This document shows positions 1-12,489 of a stretch of DNA of 64,000 bases, piece after piece; the first letter of the stretch is position 1; the number at the start of each line of letters is the position of its first letter. Origin of the DNA: Eremophila alpestris peregrina (taxonomy: Eukaryota; Chordata; Aves; Passeriformes; Alaudidae); the NCBI GenBank assembly GCA_009792885.1, contig WMCF01000007.1, positions 3,512,500-3,576,499 of the forward strand. The letters are read 5' to 3'. The position numbers and the translations under genes are program-made. The notes below the pieces were generated by a model. It saw only the letters and a list, made by a program, of their open reading frames with translations, was not told where the DNA came from and ran no database searches.

Positions 1-3000
1 GGTCTCTGAGTGCACTGGACTGTCAGGCCTTGTCTTGAGTCAGGGACTAGGACAAGGTGACCTTCAGATGTCCCTTCCAAACACAGCCATTCTCTAATCT
101 TGATAGTCAGGATAAAGCAGTAAGGGAGAAGTTGGCACCTTCTGTTGGAGTTCACACGTTTATAGATATTTACTTCATTTATATGAATGAATACTCTTTG
201 CTCAGTACTCTTGACTTAGTATTGTTGAGTTAGATTGTGGGTACATCTTCCTTGCACACGTGCTGCAAACAGCTTTATGCTGCTTCTGTGTCATCTGAAA
301 AGTTTGGGATGAATCTTTGGGATCCAGGCTGTTGCAAAAGAGTACTGTAACTTTGGGGTTTAAGTTTATGATAGCCTTGGAGAAGTGCCATTACCTTCAA
401 ATTAAAATTCAAAGTGTATGGTACATTAATTTACGGTGATCCAAATGAATGATGCAATTAAAATGTTTTTGCAAAATAGATAGATAAGGTAGATAAAACT
501 GTAATTAATTCAGTTGTCTGAATTGTAGATCGGAGACTCTTCTGTCCTCATGTCTGTGGAGCCACTTGCTGGATATGTCCTCCTGATTCAGTTTCCAGGA
601 ATTTAGTCTTTGTGCGCATTTTTTGTCTCAAGTTACAGACTGAGAGTAAGGGCTCTCGTTTGGAATGTAGCCACTTAAGGAATCCTTCAGCTTGATCCAC
701 TTCGCTCATTTCCCTCTTCTCTTGCTAAAGTGCATGTTCACTTCTAATTCATTCAGAAAATAGCCTTTTTGTCTGCTTTTGAAGATATAAAAATTAGTTT
801 GCCAAACTTATTTCACCTTTTGTACTTCATGTATCAGTTTGACTTAACAGCAGGTTAAACTTGATGCTAAACTGACTGCTTGTAGTTCTTGAATGTCTCC
901 ATCTACTGACCCATATATTTCTTACCTATCTGTACTTCAGCAAGTATGCCTAATGAAATATCTAATTTTGATTAATACCTGTAATTCATTATGGCTGAAA
1001 CTGGATATGATGGCCTCCAGAGGAATATGGTTAGCATATTTTGAGGTATTATATTGCAAAAATTCATTGTTTAAAGGAATTAGTATCACCATTTAGCAAG
1101 GCATTGAATTCAGATTGTTTGATCAGATGGCTATTTGCAACAGCAGGTGTATATTGGGGTTTAAAAGGCTTTGTGACTTCTGGAAGGAAAAACATGAAGC
1201 AGCCTAAAAAAATATGAATTCCAAATAATAAACTCAGAGTTAGAAAAGCATAAACAATCACAATAAGAATCAAAAAAGGGAGTGAAAAGAAAAAACCCAA
1301 AACAAACCAAAAACAACAAACAAAACCAAAACAGTTGGATGATTTACAAAAATATTTATTTTGCCATACTCTGAGGCTAGGTAGTTCCTAGGCATGGCAG
1401 ATGCAATATCTGAACTGTCTGAAATGCAGCATGCTTTATTTAAAAACACAGAAACCATCAAGCAAAGCAATGACATACTGAAAATTCACTGGAATAGAAG
1501 TATCAGTTTATGAACATTAGCAAGTAAGCACCCGTCTTCACATGCACACTGAAGATCAAAAGTCAGCAAGAAATCAGGAAATCAAATGGACTGCAGAAGT
1601 CCACAAACTGTGAGCATTCTTAGTGAGCTTCTGGGTAAGGGGAATTTCAGTCTCATCACACCCAACTTCATCATTTTACCTACTGGCTTTCATGTACTGA
1701 TTTTTGAAAGTCACCTAGTAATTTAGCTCCTTTGGCCTTCATTTTTACTAACCTTTATTTTTGGAGGCATTTTTACACCTTATCATGCTCACACAACAAT
1801 GCAGTATGTGACAAATGCAGACATGCAGATGTACCAAGTGCAATAAGGTACTATTTAAAAACATTTAAACTTCATCACATTTTAAAATGTCTTGAAGTTC
1901 AGGAATAATCCTGAAGCAGTCTGGAATCATCAGGAAATATCAGTGCTGTTAGACTGACAGATGCTTCAGACTATAACAGAACCAATTTAGTAGATTGTTA
2001 CTGCCATGTGTGTATGACGTGTCTGTACATAATGGCAATTTTCCTTTCAGTGGTCCCCTCTGTTGCAATCTCTGTACCACTGGCTTCTCAGGATGTTTCA
2101 TAAGAACATATTCACACACAAAGGAAAAATGATTGGGTGCCTGAATGTTTTTCTATTCTCAAAGCAGTATTTCTTTCAAGTCTTTCGCAAAAACACCAAC
2201 AACTGAGAACACCCAGCCTTTCCTTTATGCTCATTCAGGTTTTGAACAAAGGCAGGATAGTCTATTCCTGGAATCTGTCAAACAAACCTGTCATTCTTAT
2301 TGCACTCAGCCACAGATATTTAGAAAAAGAGGAAAAGAACAGCATTACTTTCCTCAGCTTCCAGAAATCTACAGCTGACAGAAAATTCAGAGCTGGAAGT
2401 TGTATGTTTGAATTTACTAGTCCTTCATCAAATTTTCTTCTATTACATTGCCCATGTAAGGTTGTATGTCCTTAGTGTTTTCCATGCTGTGTCATACACA
2501 TTTGGAAGATAGCAGTTGAGGTTGCTTCCAATCTCATTGTTTTTATTGGCCTACTTTTAGTATTTATATTGTATTTACAGTTTCAGTTCCTGGTTTAGTG
2601 CACATTTATAAGATACTGTACTTTCTATTTTGAAGTAAAAGGGGAGTAAGAAAAACTGTTAACATCCGGCAACCACACCTTGATGCATTATAGCCCCCAG
2701 AGTCTTGGTATGGTGCATTAATTTTTCAGCTTGTAATTTGCCAGATGCATTTAATGGAACCAATTTTCATTACATCTGTTCTATGGTTCAAAGAGCTCTT
2801 TTAGTTGCCAAAGGGAGCCAGCTTCACACAGATTCAGAGAGGGTGCTAATTCACTGTATCTTGAAGTATTAGATAACTAGGGATGGTTTTATAGCAAACA
2901 GATTATTTTTCAGGGAGGCAGATTCTATATTCATGACTTGCCACTATTAGAATTCAAATTTAAACTGCTTAAGTTTCTCCTTGGAAACCATATATTGATT

Positions 3001-4823
3001 TTAATGTAATTTTCTTCATAACCTTCTCAGATCACTCATCTTTTAAAACAATTATATAGTTCTGTTTATTGGTAAAAGAAGACATAGTTATACATAAGTA
3101 AATACTGGTTTTAAACTAAGAATAGCTTAGTAAAGCTTTCTCATGAAATAGTGAAAGATGTGAGGAATAGCATTTTATAATTTTCATCTCTAAGACAGTT
3201 TATTATACCGAAACAAACTCACATCACCAAGATAACTGGTACACGTTGTGCATAATTTTAATCTTCGTAAAATGTGTAACAGTTGTATGGTATTAAATTC
3301 AAGATTTCACTTGCCAGCAACTTTCAATGAAAAGGTTTTTCCTCATGGGCTGAAGAAAATTTGAAATGTTCTACTACACTTTGAAGTTCTAAAGCATCAG
3401 CTATATGAGAATTATAAAGCATTAATCCTGAAGAGTTTCCACCTGACAGTCATGAAATAGCATACCTGTGTGAAAAGTGACTCAGTTTTACTTCCTCAGG
3501 CAATACTTTCCTTTTTTTCTGCTGCTTCAGAAATATCATGCATCATGTCGTAGTGAGAAGATGGCCTTGGAATGACTGGATCTTTTTGAAATTACTGGTC
3601 TACACTATCATTGTATTTATCTAAGACATTTCAATGACATTTTAAAAAAGTTGTTTATGCTAGGAGTTTTATTTTAGTTTGATAAGCCATGTGTGAAAGT
3701 TGTTCCAAAAGAGTAATCAAGAGCTTATTTTCACAGTGTTGTTCTAAACAGTTGTTTGTAAGAATAAAATTGTAATAGAAGGAACAAATCTATTAGCAAA
3801 AGTTCATATACAATTTAAAAACATTGACATCTCTCAGCTGCAAGTAAGATCAATCAGAAACTTGCCATGTGGCCTACATTTGGGTTTTATACTGGTCATG
3901 TTGTAAAGTCCACTTATTTGGGCTTTGGGCACCAAACAGACAATTTATTTCTCTTCCTAAGGGAGAAAAGATACCCACAACAAGCAGTCCTCCAAGAATT
4001 CTAATCTTTTGTCTTCTCTCATTACATGCAAGCACAGAAAAAGGAATCATAGCTTTCTTATGTGCTCTGGCAAACAGCAGGACAGTGATGTTTCCCCCTT
4101 CTGCTGTCTGCCCCACTTTATACTATATGCTCTATTATAAGCTAATGACCACATTTACATTTCCTTGAAGTAAAAACAAATCCTTACAGTGGTGACATTT
4201 TTTGTCACTGACACTGACTGAAAGGGGAGTTGAATTTGAATTAGCCATTATGAGGTAAAAGTGCATGGAAGAAGGGAGGGACTGAGGAGAGGGGTGAAGG
4301 AAGATATTCACTCCAGGTCTGCATTTCAAGTTCAACATTTGGTGTCACATAATTTACACAGGCAACAAGGCCACAGAAAAAACAAGAACAGCCTCAGAAG
4401 GGAAATGAAGAATTCTCAAGTATGTTCATATTGCATTAATGCTTGCAGAGGAATACTTAATACTCACTTGAAATTCACAACAAAAGAAGCAACTGCATTG
4501 CCACAACTGGAGACTTACAAAATAGGAAGGGATTATAAAACATGATTATGTAAAATGGATCCATTTGGGCTTTTCTGTAAACAATTGCATTCTAATTTCC
4601 TTTTCACATTATTGTACCTCCTTTTTTCATTTCCTAGGTATTGGGTTTTTTTTATTTTTAGATGCATTCGGAATTAGGTGTTTTTATGCAATAAGACTCC
4701 ATTGCAAAGACACAAAAATAGCGGTAGGTGTAAATTTATGATTGAAACTGAAAGAATAAATTGCATTTCAAAATAATCCACTTACAGTCAGTAAGCTATA
4801 GTTATTTGTAATGTTTGGTTTGG
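1..4823. other. Non-coding AT-rich DNA, no gene seen
   Basis: No reading frame here has a recognisable domain, and the longest are about 100 codons with composition typical of chance frames in AT-rich DNA. The only structured piece is an A/C-only run at 1,290-1,333. I saw no CR1 tail, LTR end, tRNA-like box or CpG-rich stretch. The most likely reading is intergenic or intronic DNA. Confidence 0.75.
1290..1333. repeat. A/C-only low-complexity run
   Basis: Forty-four consecutive bases contain only A and C, as degenerate CAAAA/CCAAA units. The complementary strand is a T/G tract. It is probably a decayed simple repeat or the remnant of a retroposed tail; no element body is recognisable beside it. 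Confidence 0.85.
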
Positions 4824-4861
4824 GTTTTTTTTTTAATTTTATTTATTTTTTTATTTTATTT
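4824..4861. repeat. T-rich low-complexity tract
   Basis: A run of T broken by short A-containing steps, in the style of (TTTA)n and (TTTTA)n. It is a simple-sequence tract with no recognisable element attached. Confidence 0.8.
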
Positions 4862-6007
4862 CATTTCTGCTGCCAGACAGAACCTGAGTTCTTGGTAACA
4901 TTAAAATTCTGGCAACTCATTTTTGCCCATGATCTGGCTTTGCTACCAAAAAAGCTCACCTTATAAACTTTTTGCCACTGTGGGGTTTTTTAATTTAATT
5001 TCCTGACAGAGAACTGCTTTTGTTTCAGCCATTGAGAAGATCCCAAGTCAGATTTTCCCTAGAAACCATAACATTTGATACCAAAAATGAATTTCTAGCT
5101 AGAAAGCAAGAGATAGCAACTACAGTGGAACTACAGCCTATGTCATCCCAACTTTGAAAATGCAACTAGTGAAATGGAAAGCAGATGGACCAGAATTTGC
5201 TCGTCAGTGCATTAAAACTAACAGATTTCTGTCCATAGATCCAGCTCCACCTAATGTCATGTCCTAGCAAAATATTATTTTAAAGAATAAAACTCCCTGC
5301 AAGAATATCTCATTAAATCAAATTTCAACATAAAACTTTTATTCCAAAAAAATTTAGTCTACATTGTTCAAATTGCATTTGGCAGTTTCCTGAATTTTAT
5401 GTTAGCAGGGATGACCTTTGATGCACAACAGGTTATAATGTTTACCATTGCATTTATTGATACATGAGTATTTTTAGGAGAAAACATGAAAAGGATAGAA
5501 AGATAAGGATGTTTTTGCTAGATAGTACTACTTACTGCTAGGAAAATTTAGGTGTTCCAGGTGCAGAAATAAACTGAGACTGAGGACTGAAAATACTCCC
5601 AAGAGACTACTGTGTAAAACACATGAAATCTCCTTGCTTTTGTTTTACTGTTCTGCCTTTTGTTCTCTTCTGAGGTTGCCTCGTGCATGTAGAAATATTC
5701 CTGTAACTTCATCCACACAGGACTTCTCTAGTGTTGTGGAGAACACACCTTTCTCACTGTACATTTGTGATGTCATGCCTCTTTATGTGCTTAGGTTACT
5801 TCTCCAAAGCACATATTTCTCCAAAATTACATGCTGCTTTCTTTATAATACAAACTTAGCCTTGTGCTGCTCGTGGCTTAGTCCACTTACTGAGTTTTCA
5901 TGGCCATCTTTTGATTATAATTGAATTCTTATGATTTAAAATTTGGAACAAGGTTGTTGTCAAAATGATGAGAGTGAAAGTTAAATAAGTAAAAATAATT
6001 TATGAGC

Positions 6008-6033
6008 TGGTTAGTATCTGATGATACTAACCA
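6008..6033. repeat. Perfect 11-bp inverted repeat, 4-nt loop
   Basis: Bases 6,008-6,018 are the exact reverse complement of 6,023-6,033, separated by the loop TGAT. The stem has 11 base pairs with no mismatch. It is too short for a microRNA precursor. It may be chance, or the tip of a decayed palindromic element. Confidence 0.9.
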
Positions 6034-9000
6034 ATCAAACAGTTGCAGTAGATTTTACTGATAGATGCTGTAAATTTAGTATCCTTTTATCACTAACTGG
6101 ATTCAGGGCTACACTGAAAGGTACTAGATACAACCAAGTATTTTGGAACCTGCAAGGCAGACCTGAATTTTAAGTCCTCCATCCTCTCTTCTGCAGCAAT
6201 GCAAACTCCTAAGTCATGTTTTTTCCTGTGTCTGACTTTACTATCTGGCCCCATCCCTTCCTTTCTCCAGCATGTAGATAGCTTTGATGGCTGTGACAGG
6301 ACTAGGGAAAAGCAGATTTGAAATTTTTAGGCTCTGAATGAAACATCCAGATTATCATATCTCGATTATTACACTAGGCTTTTTGTAAATTACGTGGGGA
6401 AGGGGTGTGGGGGTGGACAGATGGAAGCACTTTGTGGCACACCGTAAGATTTTTTATATTTTCTGTTTTGACTAGTTCATTAGTTTCAAGTCTTTAAAGC
6501 ATGACCTAAATTCTGCAGTTAGTCAAGATGGGCCACAAATTAATTACTAACATTTTCAGGACTGGGTGTGTTCTAGGTTTGTATTAAAAAATGCACACCG
6601 CATATTTTGCATTCAGTAGCATTTTGGTGTTTTCTTGTATTCATGGCATCTCAGGATATTTTAACAGGAGTTCTAGAACTAAAATGCACAGACTTCAACT
6701 CTTACCCCACTTGAGCCACGCAGACTTCTTTACTTTGCCAAAGCTTAAAATACTGTCATTGTAGAGATTAAAAAAATGTTCAAAAGAATATGTTATATAG
6801 TAAAAAACATTGCATCTATACTGTATATTTAATTTAAAAAGTCAGAACTGATTTAAGTTTGTAGTGGAATTAAACCTACTTTTTGACTCAAAATCTTCTG
6901 GATATATATTAGTGATAAAAAATGCACATGCTGATCTACATATTTTTAGACATGATTGCATCAGGAGTATCTTACTTATAGAAGCTTCTTTTGTTGTTTT
7001 TCAGCCCTTTCCTCAACACTGGGCTTTATTTCCTTCTAGGAAGCTGTAATCACTTTCAGCTTGAAATTGTACAGGAATTTAGTTATTGTTGTGTGTGCGG
7101 CTGCAGTCTGCTAGCAAAGGCTAAAGTGGGCACAGAGCTGCTCAACAGGAGCTTCATGAAATTAATCGTTTTTAGCTAGAAACCAAATGTTTAATCCATC
7201 ATCTGTGTGTATTTTCACCTGCTATGTTTTCAGATCGTCCTTTATTACATTCCTATTTCTGTGGCAGATCTGCAGCATGACATCATTTTGCCATGTGATT
7301 CTGAATTTGGTCCTATGTAATACCAAGGAGAAGATTGTTTTACATGCATCACCAACATCAAATTTTAAGCCTCTCTAGATTTATTTTTCTAAAAAATTTT
7401 CTTGAGAAAGAAATTAACTTAGTTTTGCATAATCTGTTTAATATAAATCAATATAATTTAAAAATTTTACTTTTGTTTAGGTTAATCCTAAAAAGATATC
7501 ATTATTCCAGCAACTTCCTAGCCATTGAAAACAGATCCACTATTCCTGGATAGTTTTTGCTTTTTTCCCCAGCAGTACATACCTCCATGTGCCATTTATT
7601 CTTCTGATACTTCATGTAACTGCTAAACTTTAGGATACTGCTACAGCTTTTTAGCACAATAGGGTGAATTTATCAGTTCTGCTATTTTTAATACATTTTA
7701 GTGGTACAAAATCTGTAATATACTGTCATTTCCAAGGCTTTCTCATTACTCCTTTTCTACAATTAATAGACTCTATTTTCCATTATGATTTTCAGTCGAG
7801 ACTGAAACAAAAGCTCTTTTTCAGAAATCCTTCTTCCATTTAGTGAGTTACTTTCCCTATTTCGTCTTAGCTTTCATTGTGCTTCCCTTGCTCTTTGTCT
7901 GCCCAAATGGAGTTCAGTCCCCCTGCATTTCTTTTGGAATACATCCTTTTGTACCTTATTTGATAAAATAGTTGGCTTTTGTTAAAGGATGTGGCCTATG
8001 TAAATACTCCTCGGTTATCTGTGTTTCTTTTCTAACTTTAATTTCTTTGCTGTTTCATGTTGGTCTGCCAGCACAGAGACCACATTATAAAGTTCTTACA
8101 GAGAGATTGTGCCTGATTTGTGACTAGAAGTTCATCATCCATGCTACCATAACTAGTTACTGTTTGTGTTTCCTTTGTGCATATAAAATAGAGTACATTT
8201 TTTAGCAACGTCCAAGAGACCTGACAAAATTACTGCCATGAATTTCTGTTCTGTTAATTTTTTTCATAAAAAAATTTAAATTTTCATGAGCATATTTAAA
8301 TGGCAATGAAAGCAGTCATCTTTCTATGTTTTTATTTATTAGTAGTACATTTGCCTGTAAACAATTGTAATAATAATGACCAAATATGCAAGAAATTCAC
8401 TTTACATAATAATACCCTGAGAATCCCGTTGACTTCAGGCAGTTAAAATTGTATGACAACCCAGAATCTGACCAATTAAAAATTAATTAGATTAGTGTTA
8501 ATATAGTTGAATAATGTTTCATATAAGGAATGCTGAAATTAAAAAAGAAATGGAATCATTGTGTTGTTTAAAAAATTTAAATTCCCTCCTCCTTCATGGT
8601 GCAATGTGCAAGTGTTGCTTTGCAATATTTTAGTTCAGTTAAATGTCTCCTTAAGAAAAACAATCCTGATTTATTACTGCTTTGCAGAGTGAATGTTAAT
8701 GTGTGAAATTTCTCTTATGATTAAAATCCATTTTCTAAAGTATAATTTTTCTTTTATGGAGACTGAGTGCCTGTGTAATGGGCATGTTTAGGTTTAAATT
8801 TTTTATTGCTTCTACATCAGTTATTATTTATTGTATTAAAAGAATGATGAAATTTAGGGAATTTTTCTTTGTTTTTAATATATTAATTATGGTATATATT
8901 TGAAGTATTTTTAAAACTGTTGGACTGCTTCCCTACAGCAGGGAGTAGCTTCCCCATACAGTATATTTTAGTTACATAATCCATATTTATACATATGTCG

Positions 9001-9040
9001 GTCGAAAATTACCAAGTTATTTGGACTTAGAGAGTGTGTG

Positions 9041-9058
9041 TTATATATTAATATATAA
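9041..9058. repeat. 18-bp AT-only perfect palindrome
   Basis: The 18 bases are identical to their own reverse complement and consist of TTATATA half-sites around a central TTAA. It lies in a TA-rich simple stretch, so dinucleotide-repeat origin is the simplest explanation. Confidence 0.9.
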
Positions 9059-10346
9059 TACATGTCTATCTATAAAATACAGATATCTCTTTATTTTGAT
9101 AGAACTACACCCCTGTTATTGAAACAATGCATTCTGCAATTGAGACCAAGGAGGTGTGTAAAAGAAAGCTTTTTACACCATCTAGAAAAAGAGAAATACT
9201 TAAATCTGCAGCCAAAGTCCATTAATTTCCAAGATATTTCTGTTTTCATTGTAAGGAGTACTGTTTTTAACAGTCATAAAGGAGAGGAACGTGGTGAGAC
9301 TCTGTTTCAGATTCACAATGTGTTACTGTTAAGACAAGTTTTTACTTATAGGTAAATATCCCATCCCATTAAGGTTAACTGTCTTCAATTGCTGTAGTTT
9401 CATTTCCTTGTAGTTTCCAATAATTTTAAATTATTTATACACGATTTTTCTAGTGCAACCTATTTCAATCAAGAGACAGATAATAAATACTTCAGAAAGA
9501 TATAATATTTTATTGCATATTCTATATGTAGAATACAGTCTCTTCTCTGAATGATGCAGATTTCCAAATTGCAAATGATCCTATCATATAAAAGGTATTA
9601 GGCTTTATCCTTAGTTTAAATGTATGAATAAGTATTTACATATTAGTCTTAATTTTTTGGCATTGGCAGTTGCGAGTGCTTTGACATTACTGTGATGAAG
9701 TTGGATGAATCTTGTAATTGGTTTCTATTTTTCTGACATAACATGTATTAGAGTGCCATCATAAGCCACTATGGGATTGGACAATACAAAATATATAGCA
9801 AGATAAAAAGCAGGGAAGCTTTATGAAGAAAGACAAAAACAGGTAATAAGAGAACTGAAAAATATCTTGATAATTCTAGTCTGTTTTTCATTAACATATC
9901 TACTTATATATCCGGCTACTAATTTTACATACATGGTGAAGAAACAGATGAAATAGATACAAAAGCTGAGGTACATTAATAGGAACAAGAGAAATAAAAG
10001 CAAGGGTGAACCTTGAGACGTACCTCATGGTGAGAGCTATAGAGAGATGCAGAATATGACACAAAATAAAGCATCACCAAAAAAGAGGTGTGAAGGCAAG
10101 CGTCATGAGAAAGAAAATAAGGGGAAGACATCTCTGTAACACCTACATATTCCTTATCTTGCAGCATCTGTTTGCTGAGATTGATGAGGCAGAAAGATCT
10201 GCTCTACTCTACTAAAACACAAGTTCCTCTTATAGAGCACAGTAACAAAATTCAGGAGCTAATGGAAGGACTGTTCAGTAAGGTAGCTAAGTAGTCTTGA
10301 AAATGCCCAAAAAGAGAGTCTTTACATTTTAAAGTCTCAATCAGTA

Positions 10347-10667
10347 TTATTTAGAATTTCCAAAAATAGTTTTTACTGGATGTGATTTCTGCCAGTTGAA
10401 GGCTGCCTGTAGTTGTTTAATGCTGGTGAAGTCTGTTGCAGTTGGAGGCTCACAGGTTCTCTTGACTTCTGACTTTAAATCCTGGAGGTCCTGCAAGAAA
10501 TAAATACACTGCAAGGATGCTCGAGGGTTTGTTTGGGAAATGTTCTCCGATGCCATGGTAGGTGATAGGTAACTGCCTGTCACTATCAGTGCCAGCATCT
10601 TATTGATTGAAATTAATCTGTATATATAGCTCTTTCTCAAATTTAGTATCATTCTCAGCAGTGCCAT
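10347..10667 (-). other. Unrecognised 106-codon open frame, possible exon
   Basis: I do not recognise this product and do not assert a gene. The frame opens at an ATG with G at -3 and G at +4, directly after an in-frame TGA. An internal ATG (residue 38, MASENISQ) sits in a better context, CTACCATGG. The stretch before it (MLALIVTGSYLSPTMA) is mildly hydrophobic. The C-terminal half has balanced residues, two cysteines and few of the F/I/L/N runs common in chance frames here. Inside the frame, on the minus strand, TTTATTTCTTGCAG (ending at 10,491) is a good 3' splice site. If it is used, 10,490-10,347 would be a 47-residue terminal coding piece ending in TAA. No clear nearby minus-strand poly(A) signal was seen. 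Chance remains the leading explanation. Confidence 0.15.
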
Positions 10668-10873
10668 TTCTCATTATTTTCCCCAAAAATTGTATTATTT
10701 TTATATTTTCTTTGGGGTTGTATTGAACACCATTTAAAGAACTGCCATTCTTAATTATATTTTTCCATTAAAACTTGGAACAAATCTTTAAATAGATCCA
10801 TTCCAGGCATTTGGGATGAAAACCAACATTTTTTCTTTTGTTTTTTTGGTTGTTTTGCTTTCTTGAGGGTTTC

Positions 10874-10891
10874 GTTGTTGTTGTTGTTGTT
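10874..10891. repeat. (GTT)6 microsatellite
   Basis: Six uninterrupted GTT units, flanked by further T/G-rich sequence. A likely polymorphic short tandem repeat. Confidence 0.9.
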
Positions 10892-11416
10892 TTGTCTTCA
10901 TGTTCAGAAGCAGGTTTTCCTGTTTCTATGGACTACAGCTAGTAGTTACTTAAGAACGTTTATATTATGTACTTGCAAAATCTGGGCTAAAACATGGAGC
11001 TTTTGTAAAAATCATAGGATTCAAAAAGGAGTCTTATTTTAAAGGATGTATAATAGCAACACTTGTATGGGATTTCCTAGTCATTAAGAGAATAATGGCA
11101 ACTCACATTTCCCAAATGCAGTCATCCAATGTTTAGAGAAATCTTTATGAAGAAAATGACCAGACATAAAAAGTCCTTCTCTTGTAAGAGCAGGCACTTA
11201 ATTGACTACTCTGATCATTAAAATAAATTAGACTACATTCTCCACAACTCCCCATGGAACTTTTATCTCAAGAGAAAATTGTAAAACAATTCACTGTTGA
11301 AAAGCAAAACAGAACATGTTTTCTTTACAGTAGCTGTGCCAAAGTATGCGCATTTTTTCCCATTGTCTTTGCTCTGTTGTCCCTTAAACAGATTACTTAA
11401 ACTGTTTGTTTCCTTT

Positions 11417-11437
11417 CTCTCTCTCTCTCTCTCTCTC
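11417..11437. repeat. (CT)10 microsatellite
   Basis: Twenty-one bases of perfect CT alternation within a wider pyrimidine-rich stretch. A likely polymorphic short tandem repeat. Confidence 0.95.
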
Positions 11438-11879
11438 ACACCCCTTCTCGACAAGACCAGGTTCAATGTCTGCTTCAATCCTGTATTTTTGATTTATCCA
11501 AGTAGTCTAATCTTTTCATGGGGTTTAAGAGCCATAGCTGGACATAGCAATTCTAGTAGATTTTGCTTCCAAGGTGCCACATCTTTTGCGACTGATTAAT
11601 TAATTTTGCATTCCACATGCTAATGTTGTATTTCTTCTGCTCAAGTCTGTTCTAGCAGTATAGCATAACTCACTTTATCATCACAGAAAGCACAATCAAA
11701 CAACTGTTGTGGTAACTCTTATACCTCTATTGGATTTTTAACTGTGGGGTTTTTTTGTTTGTTTTGTACTTAGAAAGTGCAGATCTTTACAAAGATTCCA
11801 TGTCTTCAGTTTCCTTTAATTTACTTTTCTAAGGTGATCTTAAAACCTTTTTATTCACTTTCTAGGTGCTGTTTAAATC

Positions 11880-12480
11880 TTAGAAAAGCAGGGCTTGAAG
11901 GTATCTCAAGAGGTCATTTAATCTTCTGCCAAAGGCAAAATCTGCTCTGCTTAAGTCATTCCTGTCAAACATTTCTTTAACCTGCTTCTAAAGACCTCTG
12001 ACCTCTTCTGAAAAATTTTTATGGTGCCTTTCTGTAATCATAGTTTGAAGGTTTTTTGATAGTGCATAATTTGTGCTTTTCTTGTTACAATTTAAATTCA
12101 GTAAATCTTACCCTGTTCAACAAGAATATTAAGAATATTTCTTTTCCCCTCATTCATGTATCCTTTAGCAGTCTTTTTGTTTTCCTAAATCCATGCTCTC
12201 TATAACTGTTTGAGTTATATCTTCCTCAAAGCTCTATTCCTAAAATTGGACCCAGTAAGCACCTGGTGTGTTGGCAGTGACAGAGAGAATGGAAGACTGA
12301 TTTCCTATGTATTGCAAGCTACCTTTTATTGCAGTTCCCAATCCAATTGCTTTTTTTATAGCAGAAAAATGTATGTTGACCTGTGTGAATGTGTGATCCT
12401 CTGCAACCCCATATTCCTTTCTACATAATTATCAGTAAAATAATCTCTGTCATCCAGTTGCTCATTCTTGCCTAAGTGCT
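11880..12480 (-). mobile_element. Old CR1-type LINE 3' part, minus strand
   Basis: Read on the plus strand, the segment follows the order of a reverse-complemented CR1 3' region. It starts with the tail-proximal piece (GGTATCTCAAGAGGTCATTTA at 11,900-11,920), continues with TAAGTCATTCCTGTCAAACA, then CTGTTCAACAAGAATATTAA and TTCATGTATCCTTTAGCAG. It ends with AAAATTGGACCCAGTAAGC and TTGACCTGTGTGAATGTGTG, which correspond to the C-terminal coding part of ORF2 in typical CR1. Divergence is high, with many indels and no retained frame, so it is an ancient immobile relic. The right boundary is uncertain; similarity fades between 12,430 and 12,530. The subfamily cannot be assigned by eye. Confidence 0.8.
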
Positions 12481-12489
12481 ATATCATCA

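Larger units (their letters stand above)
4870..11870. other. Non-coding AT-rich DNA with simple repeats
   Basis: No recognised gene. The stretch holds a perfect hairpin at 6,008-6,033, an AT palindrome at 9,041-9,058, a (GTT)6 run at 10,874, a (CT)10 run at 11,417, and one minus-strand open frame at 10,347-10,667 that is listed separately. A plus-strand frame near 6,991-7,179 follows a pyrimidine-rich AG but matches no family I know. Otherwise I see nothing. Confidence 0.7.

Noticed and set aside
6991..7179. Plus-strand frame after a strong pyrimidine-rich AG, with a CCVCGC cysteine cluster
   Set aside because: The acceptor-like sequence is good, but the frame has no donor, no recognised domain beyond a loose cysteine cluster, and the expected spacing of extracellular cysteine modules is absent.
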